A stretch of 64,000 bases of DNA from Melitaea cinxia (lineage: Eukaryota; Arthropoda; Insecta; Lepidoptera; Nymphalidae): contig NC_059406.1 of the NCBI RefSeq assembly GCF_905220565.1, positions 4,536,001-4,600,000 on the forward strand. Reading direction: 5' to 3'. This document shows positions 1-15,000 of this stretch, piece after piece. Both the position numbers and the translations under genes were made by a program. Numbering within the stretch: position 1 is the first letter of the stretch; every line of letters starts with the position of its first letter. A model generated the notes under the pieces. It was not told the origin of the DNA and searched no databases. It saw only the letters and a program-made list of their open reading frames with translations.

Positions 1-3000
1 GGCTGCCCTCGTAGGGACGACACCGACCAATAGTAACCAACGTAAGTTACACACAGCTCAATATGGCTACGAATAGATATTGTTAGCAAAACGAAAACTC
101 AAATCTGGCAATCTTCTGATTTTAGAAAAAGCCGAAGGGACTCCTCCTCCGCCATCGCTGTCAGACGCGACTCAAAAATTGAACATGCTGAGCTATCAAG
201 CAGGTTCGTAAAAAGCATTTTTTGTTATTTCCCGTGTAATAAAAACACGAGTAATAATTAATCGACGAATGAACCGTTCCGAGCGCAGGGCGCGCCGTGG
301 CGCTGGGCACGCTGTGCCGCGTGGTGTGCTCCAAGCAGTGCCGCGAGGAGGTGCTGGCGCCGTACCTGGCGCGCACGTACGCGGCGCTGCAGCGCGGCCT
401 GCGCGACCCCGCCACCGCCGCCGCCGTCGTGCTGGACGCGCCCGACATCTTCCGGTACGGGCGCCACACCCTGCGCGAAACGGACTTTCGACTAGCCCGT
501 TGGCGCAGTTTGTAGTGACCCTGCTTTCTGGGGGGTTGTGGGTTCGATTCCCTCCCTGAGTCTGGGTGTAATGTATATATTTATTTATATATTTATATAT
601 GTATTATTTATAAGTATGTTTTTCAAAAAAAAAATGTAGCTATACCAGTCGGCTGTTACCTTTAACACAAGCATTAAGTTGCTTACTTTAGGGACAGACG
701 ACCGTGTGTGTAAAAAAAACAAAAAAAAAATAACAAAAAAAATAAAAATAAACGGACGTGCGTGCTTGTGACTGCGACGTATACATGTGAATGCACGCAC
801 ACGTGCTTGTTCGCGTATGTGTACACGTGCTCACATGCGTACAAGATGCGCCATGGTGCGTACGTTTCGTCGACATTGCGTGTGCGCACCGCGTGAGCCA
901 CAGTTCACTTCATTTGTAAATATAATGTAACAAACATATGCAACGCATTCAGGCTGTAATATCCCACTGCTAGGTATAGGCCTCTTTTTCCATCTAGAAG
1001 AAGGATCCGAGCTTAATGCACCACGCAGCTCCACTGCGGATTGGTGGATATGTCCCTATGTCCCTACTTTGAATAACGATCGCTAACAGGTATTTGTTAT
1101 AAAAACCGAGACCGATGGCTCAACGTGCTCTTCGAAGCACGGCGGGGAGACCCACAAGAATAAACATCAAGTCCGGAAAGAAATGTTTGTACAAATAGAA
1201 ATATTCATCCCGAGCAGGAATCGAACCCGCAAATCGTCGGGTGCTTTAGGCAGACTATTCGCACCACTACACTAGAGCGGAACAAAAAAAAAAAGTAATA
1301 AATAATAGCGTCTAATTTATCTTTGTAGGCTTGATTTAGACGGCGTACTGGTTCTAGTACCAGACTTCATATCGGCACTAGATCGTATCCTGTCCGAGCG
1401 GGAACCAAAACTGGAATGTGGTACGATCGACAAGCGCGAGCTGCGTAAAGCTGCTATCAGTCTCCTGTTGTCTCTGGTAGCGTTTCCGTACCACTACAAG
1501 GGCTTACCCGTGCCGGAATTCCCCGGATGCAATGAGTAGTGAGTGATTTATATTTTACCTTTAATTTGTCTTTATTGTATATTTCAATGGCTATTGTGTC
1601 AACAACCAATAGTGTCAACAACCAATAGTTAGAAATTAAATATGTGCCTATAGACAAGATTAAGTGGGTCTGGTGCAAATGCATTATCCCCAAAGCAATC
1701 GCAAGCTATCGGTCGGACATCACGAGTATGGTCGTGTGCAAAGTATATTCCGTTAAGGAGTGCGTATGTGTATTATTTACTATATGAATAGGATAAAAGG
1801 TTATGTTATTTGTACTGATAAGTGTCTTGGAGTGTGTTTTGTCCATCTTGTCGTTGAATTTTCTCCATCTGTTAGTTTCAAAAAATACTGGACTAATTTT
1901 GATCGGACATCGTATAACAAAAGCTCCCACGCTCATTCAAAAGTGATATTTTTCGAAATCGTTCGAAAACCGCTAAAGTTTAAATATGTCAAAAATCGAA
2001 CAGTTCCTGGGCAAAACGAATTTGAATATAGAACCCGAACTTTATTGAACGCTAAGTGCGGGCACGACGCTGGGCGAGTACGCGCGCGGGCGGCTGGCGC
2101 TCATCAGCGTGGCGGCCGTGCAGGCGGAGGGCTCGGAGGCGCTGGCCGTGCCGCTGCTGAGCGCGCTCTACCTGTGCGTGCGCCACAACGCGGGCCGCGC
2201 CGACCGCGCGCCCGACGCGAAAGGTACCGCCACTGGAACCCACTACACCCAGCGTGCCCTCGTCGGCAGGAATCGCTTCCGCATGCTACCGTGACGTCCG
2301 GCGGTCGGCCTGCCTGTGCGGGCCGTCGTCGTCTATAAAACGCCCACGGGTTCTGTGAGCGATATAATAATAATAACTAAGGCACTACAGAATGTGGCAA
2401 CCCTAAGTGTACATATAGTCTATTCGCGTTAAGAATATTGGCCGACCGTGAGCATGAAAATATGCACGATGCGAAAGCCCAATGCGACCAAAATGTGGCA
2501 ACTCTTAAGTGTATCTTTCGCCATGCTAAGTGAGTCACTACTGACTTGTTTTGGTATTTTAAATTTAAAGTTTTGCAAGAAGCCAGTGCCAGTTAATTTG
2601 TGATCACTATTTATTTTTTAAGCGTTTTGTGCTTAAAAATGGTTTTAAGTATTTAAAAAAATCCTGATTTCTTATATTTGTAAGTTTCATAAAAATGTAG
2701 ATATTGATTTCATCACATTCAACGAAAATTCGTTTGTACAATATTTTGACATACTTTAGCTTTATCGCACCACATCACAGCTATACACAAAACATTCATA
2801 CATTGAAATATTTCAAAAACGCACTATTTACATTTTAATTTGCTTAACACGCTGCAAGAATTACAAATAATGGGTCATTAAATTTTAAACAAACCATAAC
2901 TTATCTTAACTTAACCTTATCTCAGATCTGAAAACTATGTTTTGACGTCACAAAACAAAAAGGTACAAGAACACATAACTTTCAATTCCAATCATTTTAA

Positions 3001-6000
3001 TATGTCTCCTCATAAAGTATACCTCTTCCATCAATTACAACAATTTTGGAACAACAATGGATCAACAATCTTAGAAGCTACTACTACTCTAGGCCGAACT
3101 TTCTACATGTATGAAACATATAAATCGTTCAAGTTAAGATGAACCCTATTAGACATAAACCCCATAATGTTGGGGGGTGTTTTAGCGCGGTCGGATAGCA
3201 GTGTACCGGCTAGCGCGGACAGCTCGCAAGACGACTTCGCAGCAGATGTTAGGGAGCTAGACCCATCTTCGCCTCTTTTCGGTAATTTATACTTTAATTT
3301 GCTCGTAATAAGGATAATATTTGATTACAGACGAGTAAGATAAGAAAAATAAAACAAAATGACTTACATATTTAATTTGAAAAACTAGTTAAGTCTTATT
3401 GGTCTGAAAGTTTACTCTAGTTTTTCTATTTACTATACTATGTATATTTGTTTTCAGCTGAAGTAAAAAATTGACAATTGAGTTTTTGATGATGAGATAA
3501 AAAAAAGTGAAAATATATTTACTGCAATATATTTTTTTTTTTACTTTTATCAAATATTATCCTTTATTGAACAAGATTTCATATACTTCAATATGACGCA
3601 TCATATGCAAATATGTGTATGAAATCGATAACATCACTATTTGGTTATGACAATAATATGCTTTTTATTTTATGTTCTGTTGTAATGCCTTGCTTGTATT
3701 TCTTTGTTATCTTAATAGAATTAATGATAAGAATCTTCCGTAACTTAAAAATTTGTATAATATTAATTTCTTTACAATTTCTTAAACATTTGTCAAACTT
3801 GTGGCACATAAATGCATCGGGTACTTAATTGAGCCACATTCAATAAATAACAATAAGTTTTCGGAAATGTTATAGATTATAGAAACTAAGAATAACTACA
3901 ATTTCTCATATCTCATTCTCATTTCTCACCAAATTCTCTAGACAAATCAGTTTTTTATAAATAAAAAAATACATATGAGTGTCCTAAATAACAACTGAGT
4001 GGATGTTTGAAGCTAGAGTTATTTTGACATACCAGTGTTTTTTCTTTTTTTCTTTTCTGATTGACTTATTTGTGTCTGGAGCAAACCTTTATGAACTTGT
4101 GTGTATGGACATATATAAATTTATAAAATAAATAAATTTAAGCAAAGTGCCAATAAATGTTAGTACCGATTAAATGATTATATAGGATCAGCGTTAGTTG
4201 TTCGTGCGACGTACTTAGTGTGTCACCGCCTCATCTCCTCGTGGAAGGGTGACTTGCAAGTGTCTCTGGCTGCACTGGAACTACTCTCTGGACTTGCTAA
4301 GTTGCACTCTTCGAAACCAGGTCAGTATAATTATGTTACTGACCATTTTAATTAATAATTGGTTGAATTGGCTATTAATATTTATTTTCCTGTTTCGTTA
4401 CACGCTGTCTAGAATTTATGATAGGTAAGATAAATTGAATCTCATTGAGTAATGATCGCTTCAGCCTGTAATATCCCACTACTGGGCATAGGCCTCTTTC
4501 CCCATGTAGGAGAAGGATCAGAGCTTAATCCACCATGCTGCTCCAATGCGAGTTAGCGGATATATTCCCTACTATGAGTAACGATCGCTATCAGGTGTAC
4601 ACGAAAACAACCGGGACCGACGGCTTAACGTGTTCTCCAAGGCACGGTGGGGAAACCCACAAGGACTGCACAAACACCCAGACCACGGCAAACACCTCTA
4701 TGGCCAATACAAATGTTTGTCATGTGCGGGGATCGAACCCGCAACTGCCAGCGCAACAGGTACAATCCATGGCTGTAACCGTTGCGCCAACTCGGCGGCG
4801 TGAGTAATGATATATTATCATAAATATTTTTTTTTGAAACTCAATGAAATAATAACTAAAAAACCGACTTTAATTACATCGACAAGTACGAGAGGTGAGG
4901 TCCGATAAGTTCGTGGAATGGAAGGGTTTGCAATAAAATTAACCAATAAATCTATTTTTCCTTTTCAATATTGAAAGGCTCCGGTTATGGTCCTTCCCTT
5001 TTCTTTGTAATTAATCAGTAATATCCTCGCACAATCCCAAAACACAAGAGCCATCAACTTTCCAGCCGACTTCGACACTTTGAATTTCTTTGGCGGTGGT
5101 GTCCCCTTTTTATGCCATTGCATGGACTCTTGTTTGGACTCAGTCTCAAAGTGATGAATCCATGTTTCATCTCCGGTAACAATCCGCTCCAAAATATGAG
5201 CAGGTTCGTCTCCACACAACTCCAAAAATTGTTTTGACGCATCGACGCGTTGCTGTTTCTGAAGCGGCGTTAGCATTCTCGGTACCCATCTTGCACTGAC
5301 TTTTGTCATACCCAGGTGGTCATGTAGGATTCGCAAAATGTTAGTATCTGATACTCCAACTAATGCAGATAACTGTTTTTTCTTCAAACGGGTGTCCTCC
5401 AGTACAATTTTTCCCACTTTTTAGATGATGTCTGATATGGTGGCCTCAACTGGCCTTCCCGAGCGAGGGTCGTATTCAATCGACTCCCAACCATGTTTAA
5501 AAAGACCATGCCACTTGTAAATCATTGATTTACTAGGGCACTGCTCGCCATAAACGGTTTCCATTTCATTCAAAATGGTCTGAACGTTCTTTCCTTGCTT
5601 GGTAAGGAATTTTTACACAGCACGGTGTTCAATTTTCTCCATAGTTTCAGTTTTCTTCCGGATTTACTTGTTTAGCAGGCGAGTGTTCGTAAGCGAATGA
5701 CGCAATAGGGCTCAGTTTATACACTAATGATGAGTCCCCAATTAGTATGACACTAAGCGAGCTACCCTCCATCCCCTCCATTCCACGAACTTTTGGACCT
5801 CCCCTCATTATACAATGTAGATAGTCAAAAACATAGTCAAGTAAACACGCATTATTAGAGATAACTCAAAAAGTTTTCATCAGATCACAATCAAATTTAA
5901 ACGGGACCATATGACAAGCAGCAACTTTCGATTGAAAAAGGAATCATTGAATTTTTTGATCCTTATAAATAATTTTTGAAATTTTTGAATTTTTCTAACT

Positions 6001-9000
6001 GACTTCAAATAAGGTTCCTCACTTTGACTCGATATGTATATAATATGTGTGATTTCATTGATGATTCTTTTTTTTTTAAATGGGATATCCCAAGGGTAGT
6101 ATCATGATAAGGAAATCAAGATCGGCTCGGCTAGATTATTTTAAAATTATAGCTATTTAAAAATGTATTCTTTCTAATGTATTTCTCATATAAGTGAATT
6201 TTTAATTCTTATGAGAATAAATATCTTTGACCTGAAGATCTGATGATGGCATCCCAGAGAAATCGAGGGGAACCTTCGAAAATCGTAGTGGTGACTAGTG
6301 CGTTTGTTGATTTTTTTTTCGTCTACTTTCGTTATATTACTTGTCGATATAATTGAAGTCGGTTTTTTTTGTTTGTTAGCGAACACTATTATTATTGTAC
6401 TGGACAAAACATTTTTTTGCAATGTTCGCGCGATGCGCAAGACGTCACCACTCTGTATTCAGTACCGCTACGTCCGCAGAGGCGATGGAGCGCAAGCGCG
6501 CCGTGCGCTGGGTGTGCGACTACATCGGCGTGCAGTGCGGGCGGCCGCCGCAGGCGCACTCGCGCGACCTGCACTCGTGCGTCGTGGCCGCCTACACGTG
6601 CCTGGCCGCCTGGCTGTGCGCGCCGCTGCTGGCCGACCCCGACTGCCTGGCGGCGCTGCTCGAGGTCGTCGAGCTGGGCATCTCCGGCTCCAAGAGCCAC
6701 GGTACGCTTCATTGCATTACGGCCGTCCACTTGTGCATCAGTTTATAGCACATTACACATAATAAAATGTACAACAGGCAGTGCTATCGCTAAACAGCGA
6801 TCTCTTGCAGACGACCAGCGTAGAGGAGATGATGTTCGCCGAATTAACAACGAAATTCAACGTTTTGAATGTTGCTATGCGACGAGTACATGACCGTATA
6901 AACAAATCAATTTTCAAAAAATTAAATAATGCATTCATTTCTCTATTTGAAGGTAAGCCCGGAGAGCCACCTAAGATGAAGGACGAGAAGGAACTGAAGC
7001 CCGTATCGATGAGGGTTAGGGACGCGGCCGAGGCGTTGTTGATGCTTATTTTGGAACAGGTAATTTATTTGTAATAGATTAATTATTCTAGATATAATTT
7101 ATTATTATATTATTATTCTAGATATAATTATAACTTTCTATTCATATATTCTTCTAACTATTTCACTGGTTTGTGGATAAAGTTTATCATGCACTTAAGT
7201 AACGAATACAGATTAGATACCGTCATAGTTAGATAGACTTAATGCAATTGGTGAAAAAGACCTCAAGACTTGTAAATTTTTATTCTGCAAACTCTGTTTA
7301 ATAGGTTGGCAACAACGACGGTGGTAAATGGTGTAGATTGGACGAACGTTGGTTAGCTGCCTTGGGTCATGGGAAGTTAAGACATTTTGTTGTCGATGGA
7401 AACACAATCCTTTCGCTTTTGGAAGAACCTCTTGCTAATAGTCAAGAACCACAGCCGACGATCGTTGGTAAGTCATTTGGTTTAACTCATTTATTTGTGT
7501 GCGGGAAAGTTTGGATAAAGAGAAGCCTATGTGTTTTTCTGGATCTCAAGCTATCTACGTATCTTCACTATAAAATCAGTAGGTTTTGCGTGAAAGAGTC
7601 AAACACCCATCCACCCTCACATATTTTTGCAATTATAATGTTAGCACCCTTTTCATACACGGAGAGTGCTCTTTACACATCATTGTCTCCGTTTAGTTAA
7701 AAAACAGAATATGTTAATTTTAAAACGCCATCTTTATAAGCGTATAGCTGCTGACACAGCGCCCTCTATCATTACTTTCGCTTCCTGGTTGTGTGAGCCT
7801 CGTCAAGGTTATCGATTGTATCTTCGATAAAATATCCTTTAAAAAACGGCATCAGTACAGACAGAGGCTTATTCTCAGCAGTGGTATGTTACAGGATGAA
7901 CCAATACAAAAATGCTAGCAGGATTAGTAGTTGGATTAATGCGTAATATGTACAATCTATTATATCTTGAGCTCCGTTCCCAGCGATAATCCGCTGCGGT
8001 TGGGGTCGCTTCGCCTGGTCGCTAAGCAGCCGCGGCGCTCCCCGCTGTGCCACCCGCGGCGCCGCGGCCTGCGCCAGACCGGTGCCTATGTTGGAGCCTC
8101 CGCCCCGCGCGCCGCCCGCCTGTCGCCCGTTACCCGCTGCCCCGCCTTGCGCTGTGTTAGTGCATCTTCATTTAAACAGACACACACTCACATATGTACA
8201 CTCTCACACGCACACACACACACCTACACGCACACACACACATGCACGTACACACATCATACACACGTAGTGGTCTTATTCCAGCGACCGGGGCTCTGCT
8301 GAGAGTGGACGGAAATTTCCCTAGGTACTCGTGGGAACAAATGATGAATAGATTAAATACCAATATGAACCAGAACCAAACGAAGAAAGAAGTTAGTGGA
8401 AATGGGCGCCATGCCTAACAACCAACGCTACTAGGGAGTGCTGAAATGCAAAAGACTCAAGCGCTGGAACGTCTTGAAAAGCTGACCAACGAGTTCCAAG
8501 AGTTCGTCCAATCGAAGATCAATATCCATAAGGAGATAAAAACTAAGACGACTGATGTTGCAAACGCCCTCAGAAAGTTCAAAGAATTGGACGAGGAATG
8601 GCGTATAATGCAACAGCGCTGTCTTTGTGTTACGCCGGAGGATGCAAGTGCCACAGCACTAATAGGCAGTCAAACTGATACTGAGTCTGTGGAAGAGAGG
8701 GACACTGAAGTCGAAGGTCAACATCAACCACTGCGATGCTGCACATGATCTGCTGATGCAGACTGTGGGCGAACTTAAGCTTGACCTTGTGCTTATCAGA
8801 GCCACATAAACATCTTAATGGCCAACCATGGGAAACGGACAGCACCAATAAAGCTGTCACTTGGTCCTGTGGCATACTTTCTTTCCAGAGTGTCAACAAT
8901 GATAACGCCGGCTTCGTGGTGGCATCGGTGGATGGCATTCGCTTCTACAGCTGCTATGCACCAACTAGTCTCTCCGTTGCCGAATTCACTCATTTCCTGG

Positions 9001-12000
9001 ATAAACTCACCGAGGACGCGAAGCAGCATCACCCAGTGCCGATAGCCGGCGACATCAACTCCTGGGCAGTTGACTGGAGCAGCAAACAGACCAATGTGCG
9101 AGGAATAGCAGTACTAAAAGCTTTCACTACATTGGATGCACATGGAGCACTACATGGAGCACTGTTCAACAGCGGTGACACGCCAACTTATATTAGAGGA
9201 GACGCAAGTTCCTTTGTGGACCTTACTTTCGTCAGCAGCAGCCTCATCAGAGGAAACTCCTACTGGGAGATGTTGAATATCTACACTGCCAGTGACCAAA
9301 ACGTGATTCTCTGGGAAATATAAAACGACCAGAATCCTTGAAGATCTAATTTATTTATTTATTTATTTATTTATTTAATTTTGAGGAGGAACAACAGCTA
9401 AAATACTTTCACAAATATAAAATTTACATAGAGACATAAAGCCAATAATAGTTCCCCACATATAGAAACAGAAACTACCACAGAAATACATCACTAACCA
9501 CATATCACATTTTATCTCTAAGACATATCTGTAGGCATCCTCCTACACATTACATTATTAAATATATAAATATATATACATAATTATATAGTATATACAT
9601 TTACTACTTTTTTTTGTACTTATATCGATATAATATCGATATATCGATGAATTGGGTATCGACAGCCTTCACGCTCCGCACTAGTTTTAAAACCGGTTTG
9701 GCCGGCCCGAGTATTGCGTATGCGCCGGCCGCCCGCGCCCTCCAGTCACGATCCTTCGCTGACGCGAGACGCTTATGCTTTTGCCTATGTAAAAATCTTT
9801 TGCTTTCGTTTATCTTATATTTTTGTTGGCTTTCTAGTTACAATAAAATCGCTAACCTTATCTGTGTTTGGTACTTTCGTCCGTGCACCTTCTGTGTTCG
9901 TATATTTGTAGTGTTGTGTTACCCAATGAACTAAATTTAAATTGTGCTAAATTATCCCGGTGAGTGCATTTAAGAACTATATATTATAATTAACCTACTA
10001 CACTGGTGACCCCTAATACGAACATGAAGGACGAATTCAGTGACGCAAGCGAGTCGACACCCGGCCGTAGTGATGGGCAAGCATCGAAAACACCTATCGA
10101 TGTTTTTAAAGTAGGAGTACGAGTGCCACCATTCTGGGCTGAAGAGCCGGAGATCTGGTTCGCTCAGGTCGAAGGTCAATTTGCCATTTCCGGTATAACA
10201 AATGATCTGACCAAATTTAATTACGTTATTGGCCACCTCGACAACCAATATTCGAGGGAGATGAAAGATATCATTATCAAGCCACCGGCGACAGATAAAT
10301 ACGAAAAGCTAAAGTGCGAACTTATAAAGAGACTGTGCGCATCCAACGAAAAAAAGATGAAGCAGCTCCTAATGCATGAAGAGCTCGGGGACCGTAAGCC
10401 GTCACAGTTCCTGCGACACCTGCGTGACCTAGCAGGCCCTAACGTCCCAGACGACCTACTTCAGACTATTTGGATAAGTCGCCTGCCTCACGGTGTTCAA
10501 ACAGTTCTCGCAGGTCAACCAGCTAGAACGTCACTGGAAGATTTGTCAGACTTAGCTGACCGTGTGAACGAGCTTGCTTCGTCAGTTCCGAGGGTTGCAG
10601 CCGTTGCAGAGGGCATTCCTAGTTCTGTTATTGCTGACCTTACTAGAGAAGTCGCAGAACTTAGGAAGCAGTTCCAGCAGATGACGTCAGAGAGAAGTAG
10701 GAAGCCGCAGCGTAACAGTAGGGGCTCCAGGCGAAACCGTAGCCGTTCTAGACAGCGATCAGACTCCAACTACAGGAAGCACCCATTTTGTTGGTACCAC
10801 AGTAAATTTGGTGAAAAGGCCCATGACTGCATTCGACCATGCGACTACAAGTCGGGAAACCCCAAGGGCAGTCGATAATGGCGGCTGACGATTGCCCTTC
10901 CACGTCTTCAACTGGCCGCCTATTCGTCACCGACCGCGCCTCCAAGATGCAGTTTCTGGTCGACACCGGTAGCGACCTCTGTGTCTACCCGCGGTCGACG
11001 CTTCGAGAGCGCCGTGCCCGGACATCTTATACCTTGTGTGCAGCAAATGGCTCTAATATTGCTACATATGGCTACATAACTTTAAATTTAGACCTAAGCT
11101 TACGTAGAAATTTTGTTTGGCGTTTTGTAGTAGCTGATGTTACAAAGCCAATTATTGGCGTTGATTTTTTAAACTTCTATGGTCTTATTGTAGATTGTCG
11201 CAATAAGCGACTTATAGATAATTTGACATCTGTTTCAGCTATAGCCACTATTGCTAAATGTAAAGATGTGTCGTCAGTGAAGGTCGTGACTGGTGAGACT
11301 CGTTATCATAAGATACTTGACGAATTCCCAGAGATAACGCGACCAGCTGGTAAGCATCATATTACACCACACAACACAATACACCACATCCGCACCACAC
11401 CAGGGCCGCCAGTTGCTACACCCCCCCGTCGCTTAGCCCCAGACAAATTAAAAATCGCCAAAAGAGAGTTCGATGCCATGCTAGCTAGTGGTATAGCTAG
11501 GCCCTCGGAGAGTCCTTGGTCATCACCCCTTCATTTGGCGCCGAAGAAAAATAACGGCTGGAGACCATGCGGTGATTATCGCAAATTGAATGCCCGTACC
11601 ATACCTGACCGGTATCCGATTAGGCACATTCATGACTTTACCCACAATGTTGCAGGCTGTAAAGTTTTTAGTACCTTGGATTTGGAGAAGGCATACAACC
11701 AGATACCGGTCAGCCCGGAGGACATTCCGAAGACCGCTATTACAACCCCATTCGGGTTGTATGAATTTCCATATATGACGTTCGGTCTTCGCAATGCAGG
11801 ACAGACATTTCAGCGTTTTGTTGATGAAGTTACTAGGGGCCTCGACTTCGTCTATTCATATTTAGACGATTTCCTCATTTATTCGCGCAGCCAGGGTGAG
11901 CACGAGGAGCATTTACGTGCCGTCTTCACACGGCTCAAGGAATACGGTATGTTAGTAAATACTTCAAAGTGTGTTTTCGGCGAAGAGGAGGTAACATTTT

Positions 12001-15000
12001 TAGGTTATCGTATTTCTGCGAGTGGATGCAAGCCACTGGACTCTAAGGTGCAGGCAGTAAGAGACTTTCCTCTACCCACGAACATCCGGCAGCTTCGAAG
12101 ATTCCTGGGTATGTTAAATTTTTATAGGAGGTTCCTGCCACGAGCCGCTCAGATCCAGGCTCCACTTCATGCTCTGCTCACGGGTTCAGCTAAGGGTTCT
12201 CAGCCAGTTACACTTGCTGGTGACAGTTTGGCAGCTTTCAAAGCTTGTAAAGAGAGCTTATCTAATGCAGCGCTTCTAGCCCATCCCGAATGTTCAGCTA
12301 AACTCGCGGTAGTAAGTGACGCATCCGATAAAGCTATCGGAGCGGTACTACAGCAATTTAGAGATGGTGCTTGGGAACCTCTGGCATTCTTTTCGCGAAA
12401 ACTTACGCCTTCGCAGACGAAATATTCGCCGTATGACAGAGAGTTGCTGGCTGTATATGAAGCCGTCAAATACTTCCGGCATATGCTTGAAGCTAGGCAT
12501 TTTATTATCTATACAGACCACAAGCCGATCAGTTTCGCATTTCACGAACGAAAGGCAAACTGTTCGCCAAGGCAATATAGATACCTGGATTTTATCTCCC
12601 AGTTCACTACGGACATTCGACATATATCTGGGAAAGATAATGTTGTCGCTGACACCTTGTCACGTATTGATGAACTGGCAGCGCCACCGAGCTTCGAATC
12701 ACTAGCCGAAAGCCAAACCTCCGATGCTGAGTTGCAAACCCTCTTACAAGGGGGCTCTTCGCTGCAGCTCCAAAAATTGCAGGTACCTGGTAGTCCGGTA
12801 TCCCTGTACTGCGACGTCAGTACACCGATTACCAGGCCGTACGTGCCAAAGATTCACCGGAGATCGGTTTTTACCAGTCTACATTCCCTGAGCCACCCTG
12901 GTGCCAGCGCTTCAGCCAAGTTGGTTTCTGAGCGTTTTGTTTGGCCAGGAATCCGTAAAGACTGCAGGGAGTGGACACGAGCATGTACACAGTGCCAGCG
13001 AGCCAAAGTCACCCGTCACGTGACTGCCCCGCTGGGCACTTTTAACTTACCCCGCGCCCGTTTTAAGCATATCCACATCGATTTGGTGGGACCACTACCT
13101 TCTTCGTGTGGATATCGCTACTGCCTGACAGCTGTCGATAGGTTTACGCGATGGCCTGAAGTGACACCGATTGCCGATATCACAGCTGAAACGGTTGCAA
13201 AGGCATTGCTGTCCACCTGGATAGCTCGGTTTGGTTGTCCGGTGGACATCGTTACAGACCGAGGCACTCAATTCGAATCAGCTCTGTTTAAATGTCTGGC
13301 ACAACTGACCGGATTTGAGCATAAAAGGACGACAGCTTACCATCCCTCCTGCAACGGCTTAGTCGAGCGCTTCCATAGGCAGCTCAAAGCAGCCATAGTG
13401 TGCCACGCAAACGACAGATGGACAGAGTCCCTGCCTTGGGTCTTGCTAGGCGTACGATCTGCATTCAAGCAGGATCTGCAGGCCTCCTCAGCGGAGTTAG
13501 TTTATGGGGAACCCCTCAGACTCCCAGGCGAGTTTTTCGTGCCAACTTCTGTTGGTACCACGGACATAGCAGATTTTTCTGCACGGCTCAGAAATTTTGT
13601 GCGGAATTTAAGACCCGTTCCATCATCCAATCATGGCAAACCAAGGATATTTGTTTTTAAGGAGCTATCCACGTGTAGTCACGTTTTCCTACGCGAAGAC
13701 GCACCACGTGGATCCCTACAGCCTGCCTACTCTGGCCCGTACAAAGTCCTTTGCCAAGGGGATAAAGTATTTAAAATACTTTTAAATAATAAAGAAAAAA
13801 CGGTATCTATCGACCGTCTTAAGCCGGCATTTACGTTATCCGATCACGCTGCTGGCGAACCTCCTACTCCCGTAATACGCCCAGATTACGTAACGCGTTA
13901 CGGGCGTAAAGTTAGATTCCCCGATTTTTATCACCCATGACGGTCTCTGGAGGGGAGTGGTGTAGGCATCCTCCTACACATTACATTATTAAATATATAA
14001 ATATATATACATAATTATATAGTATATACATTTACTACTTTTTTTTGTACTTATATCGATATAATATCGATATATCGATGAATTGGGTATCGACAGCCTT
14101 CACGCTCCGCACTAGTTTTAAAACCGGTTTGGCCGGCCCGAGTATTGCGTATGCGCCGGCCGCCCGCGCCCTCCAGTCACGATCCTTCGCTGACGCGAGA
14201 CGCTTATGCTTTTGCCTATGTAAAAATCTTTTGCTTTCGTTTATCTTATATTTTTGTTGGCTTTCTAGTTACAATAAAATCGCTAACCTTATCTGTGTTT
14301 GGTACTTTCGTCCGTGCACCTTCTGTGTTCGTATATTTGTAGTGTTGTGTTACCCAATGAACTAAATTTAAATTGTGCTAAATTATCCCGGTGAGTGCAT
14401 TTAAGAACTATATATTATAATTAACCTACTACATATCAATGTATCTTTAATAGTGTTGTTATCACAATACCAACAAAATTAAAGAGAGTTAAAGAATGAG
14501 TCGCTAATCAACTTTCTAACAGACGCACAGCTAGTGTCAAAGAGGTCTATATCAAATTTATTCGCAAACATATTGAATTTATTACCTGCTCGCCAGAGAA
14601 AAGTATTTTGTTTATAGTTTGAGGAGACGGAGGGTAGGTAAATTAAAGGATTTTTTCGCAATGTTTTTGATGGAATATTAAATGTAATTTGTGACAAAAG
14701 TTCAGGACAGTCTATTCGATTTGAAGTAATATGAAACAGATAAGTTAAGTCAGCGATTTCTCTTCTTAGTTCAAGAGGAAGAATATGGTATTTTTTACAT
14801 AGGTTTACATAGTTACGAGAATCATACGGTTGATTTGATTTAAAACAAATGTACTTTAGGAATTTCTTTTGAATATTTTCGAGGCGTGCAATATAAGTCC
14901 CATACCTAGGATTCCAAATTTGCGAGGCGTACTCCAAGTGACTACGTACAAGTGAACAATATAATATTTTTAATGTTTTGATTCTAATAAAGTCCACCGA

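Larger units (their letters stand above)
9530..14433 (+). mobile_element. intact Ty3/mdg-mag-type LTR retrotransposon, 4.9 kb
   Basis: Two 473-bp LTRs (9530-10002 and 13961-14433) begin with TGTAGG and end with CTACA, and show no difference by eye. A 4-bp target-site duplication TATC lies at 9526-9529 and 14434-14437. A primer-binding-site-like CTGGTGACCCC follows the 5' LTR, and a purine tract (GGAGGGGAGTGG, 13949-13960) precedes the 3' LTR. Gag and pol are open; no envelope ORF is present. Identical LTRs and open frames indicate a recent insertion. The family call rests on the pol order (protease, RT, RNase H, integrase) and the absence of env. Confidence 0.92.

Noticed and set aside
284..454. 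Alternative acceptor at 283 for RalGAP exon 3, with exon 2 read in another frame.
   Set aside because: The acceptor at 288 lets exons 1, 2 and 3 share one frame and gives the better family match (SYQAGRAVALGTLC).
8285..8418. Open stretch after a good acceptor-like TTATTCCAG, considered as an extra RalGAP exon.
   Set aside because: Exon 11 ends in a phase that joins directly to exon 12 (17835), and the joined sequence follows the family. Adding this stretch meets a stop in the required frame.
9614..9934. 106-codon open stretch inside the 5' LTR (also 14045-14365) as a gene.
   Set aside because: It occurs identically in both LTRs and has no family features. It reflects LTR sequence, not a protein.
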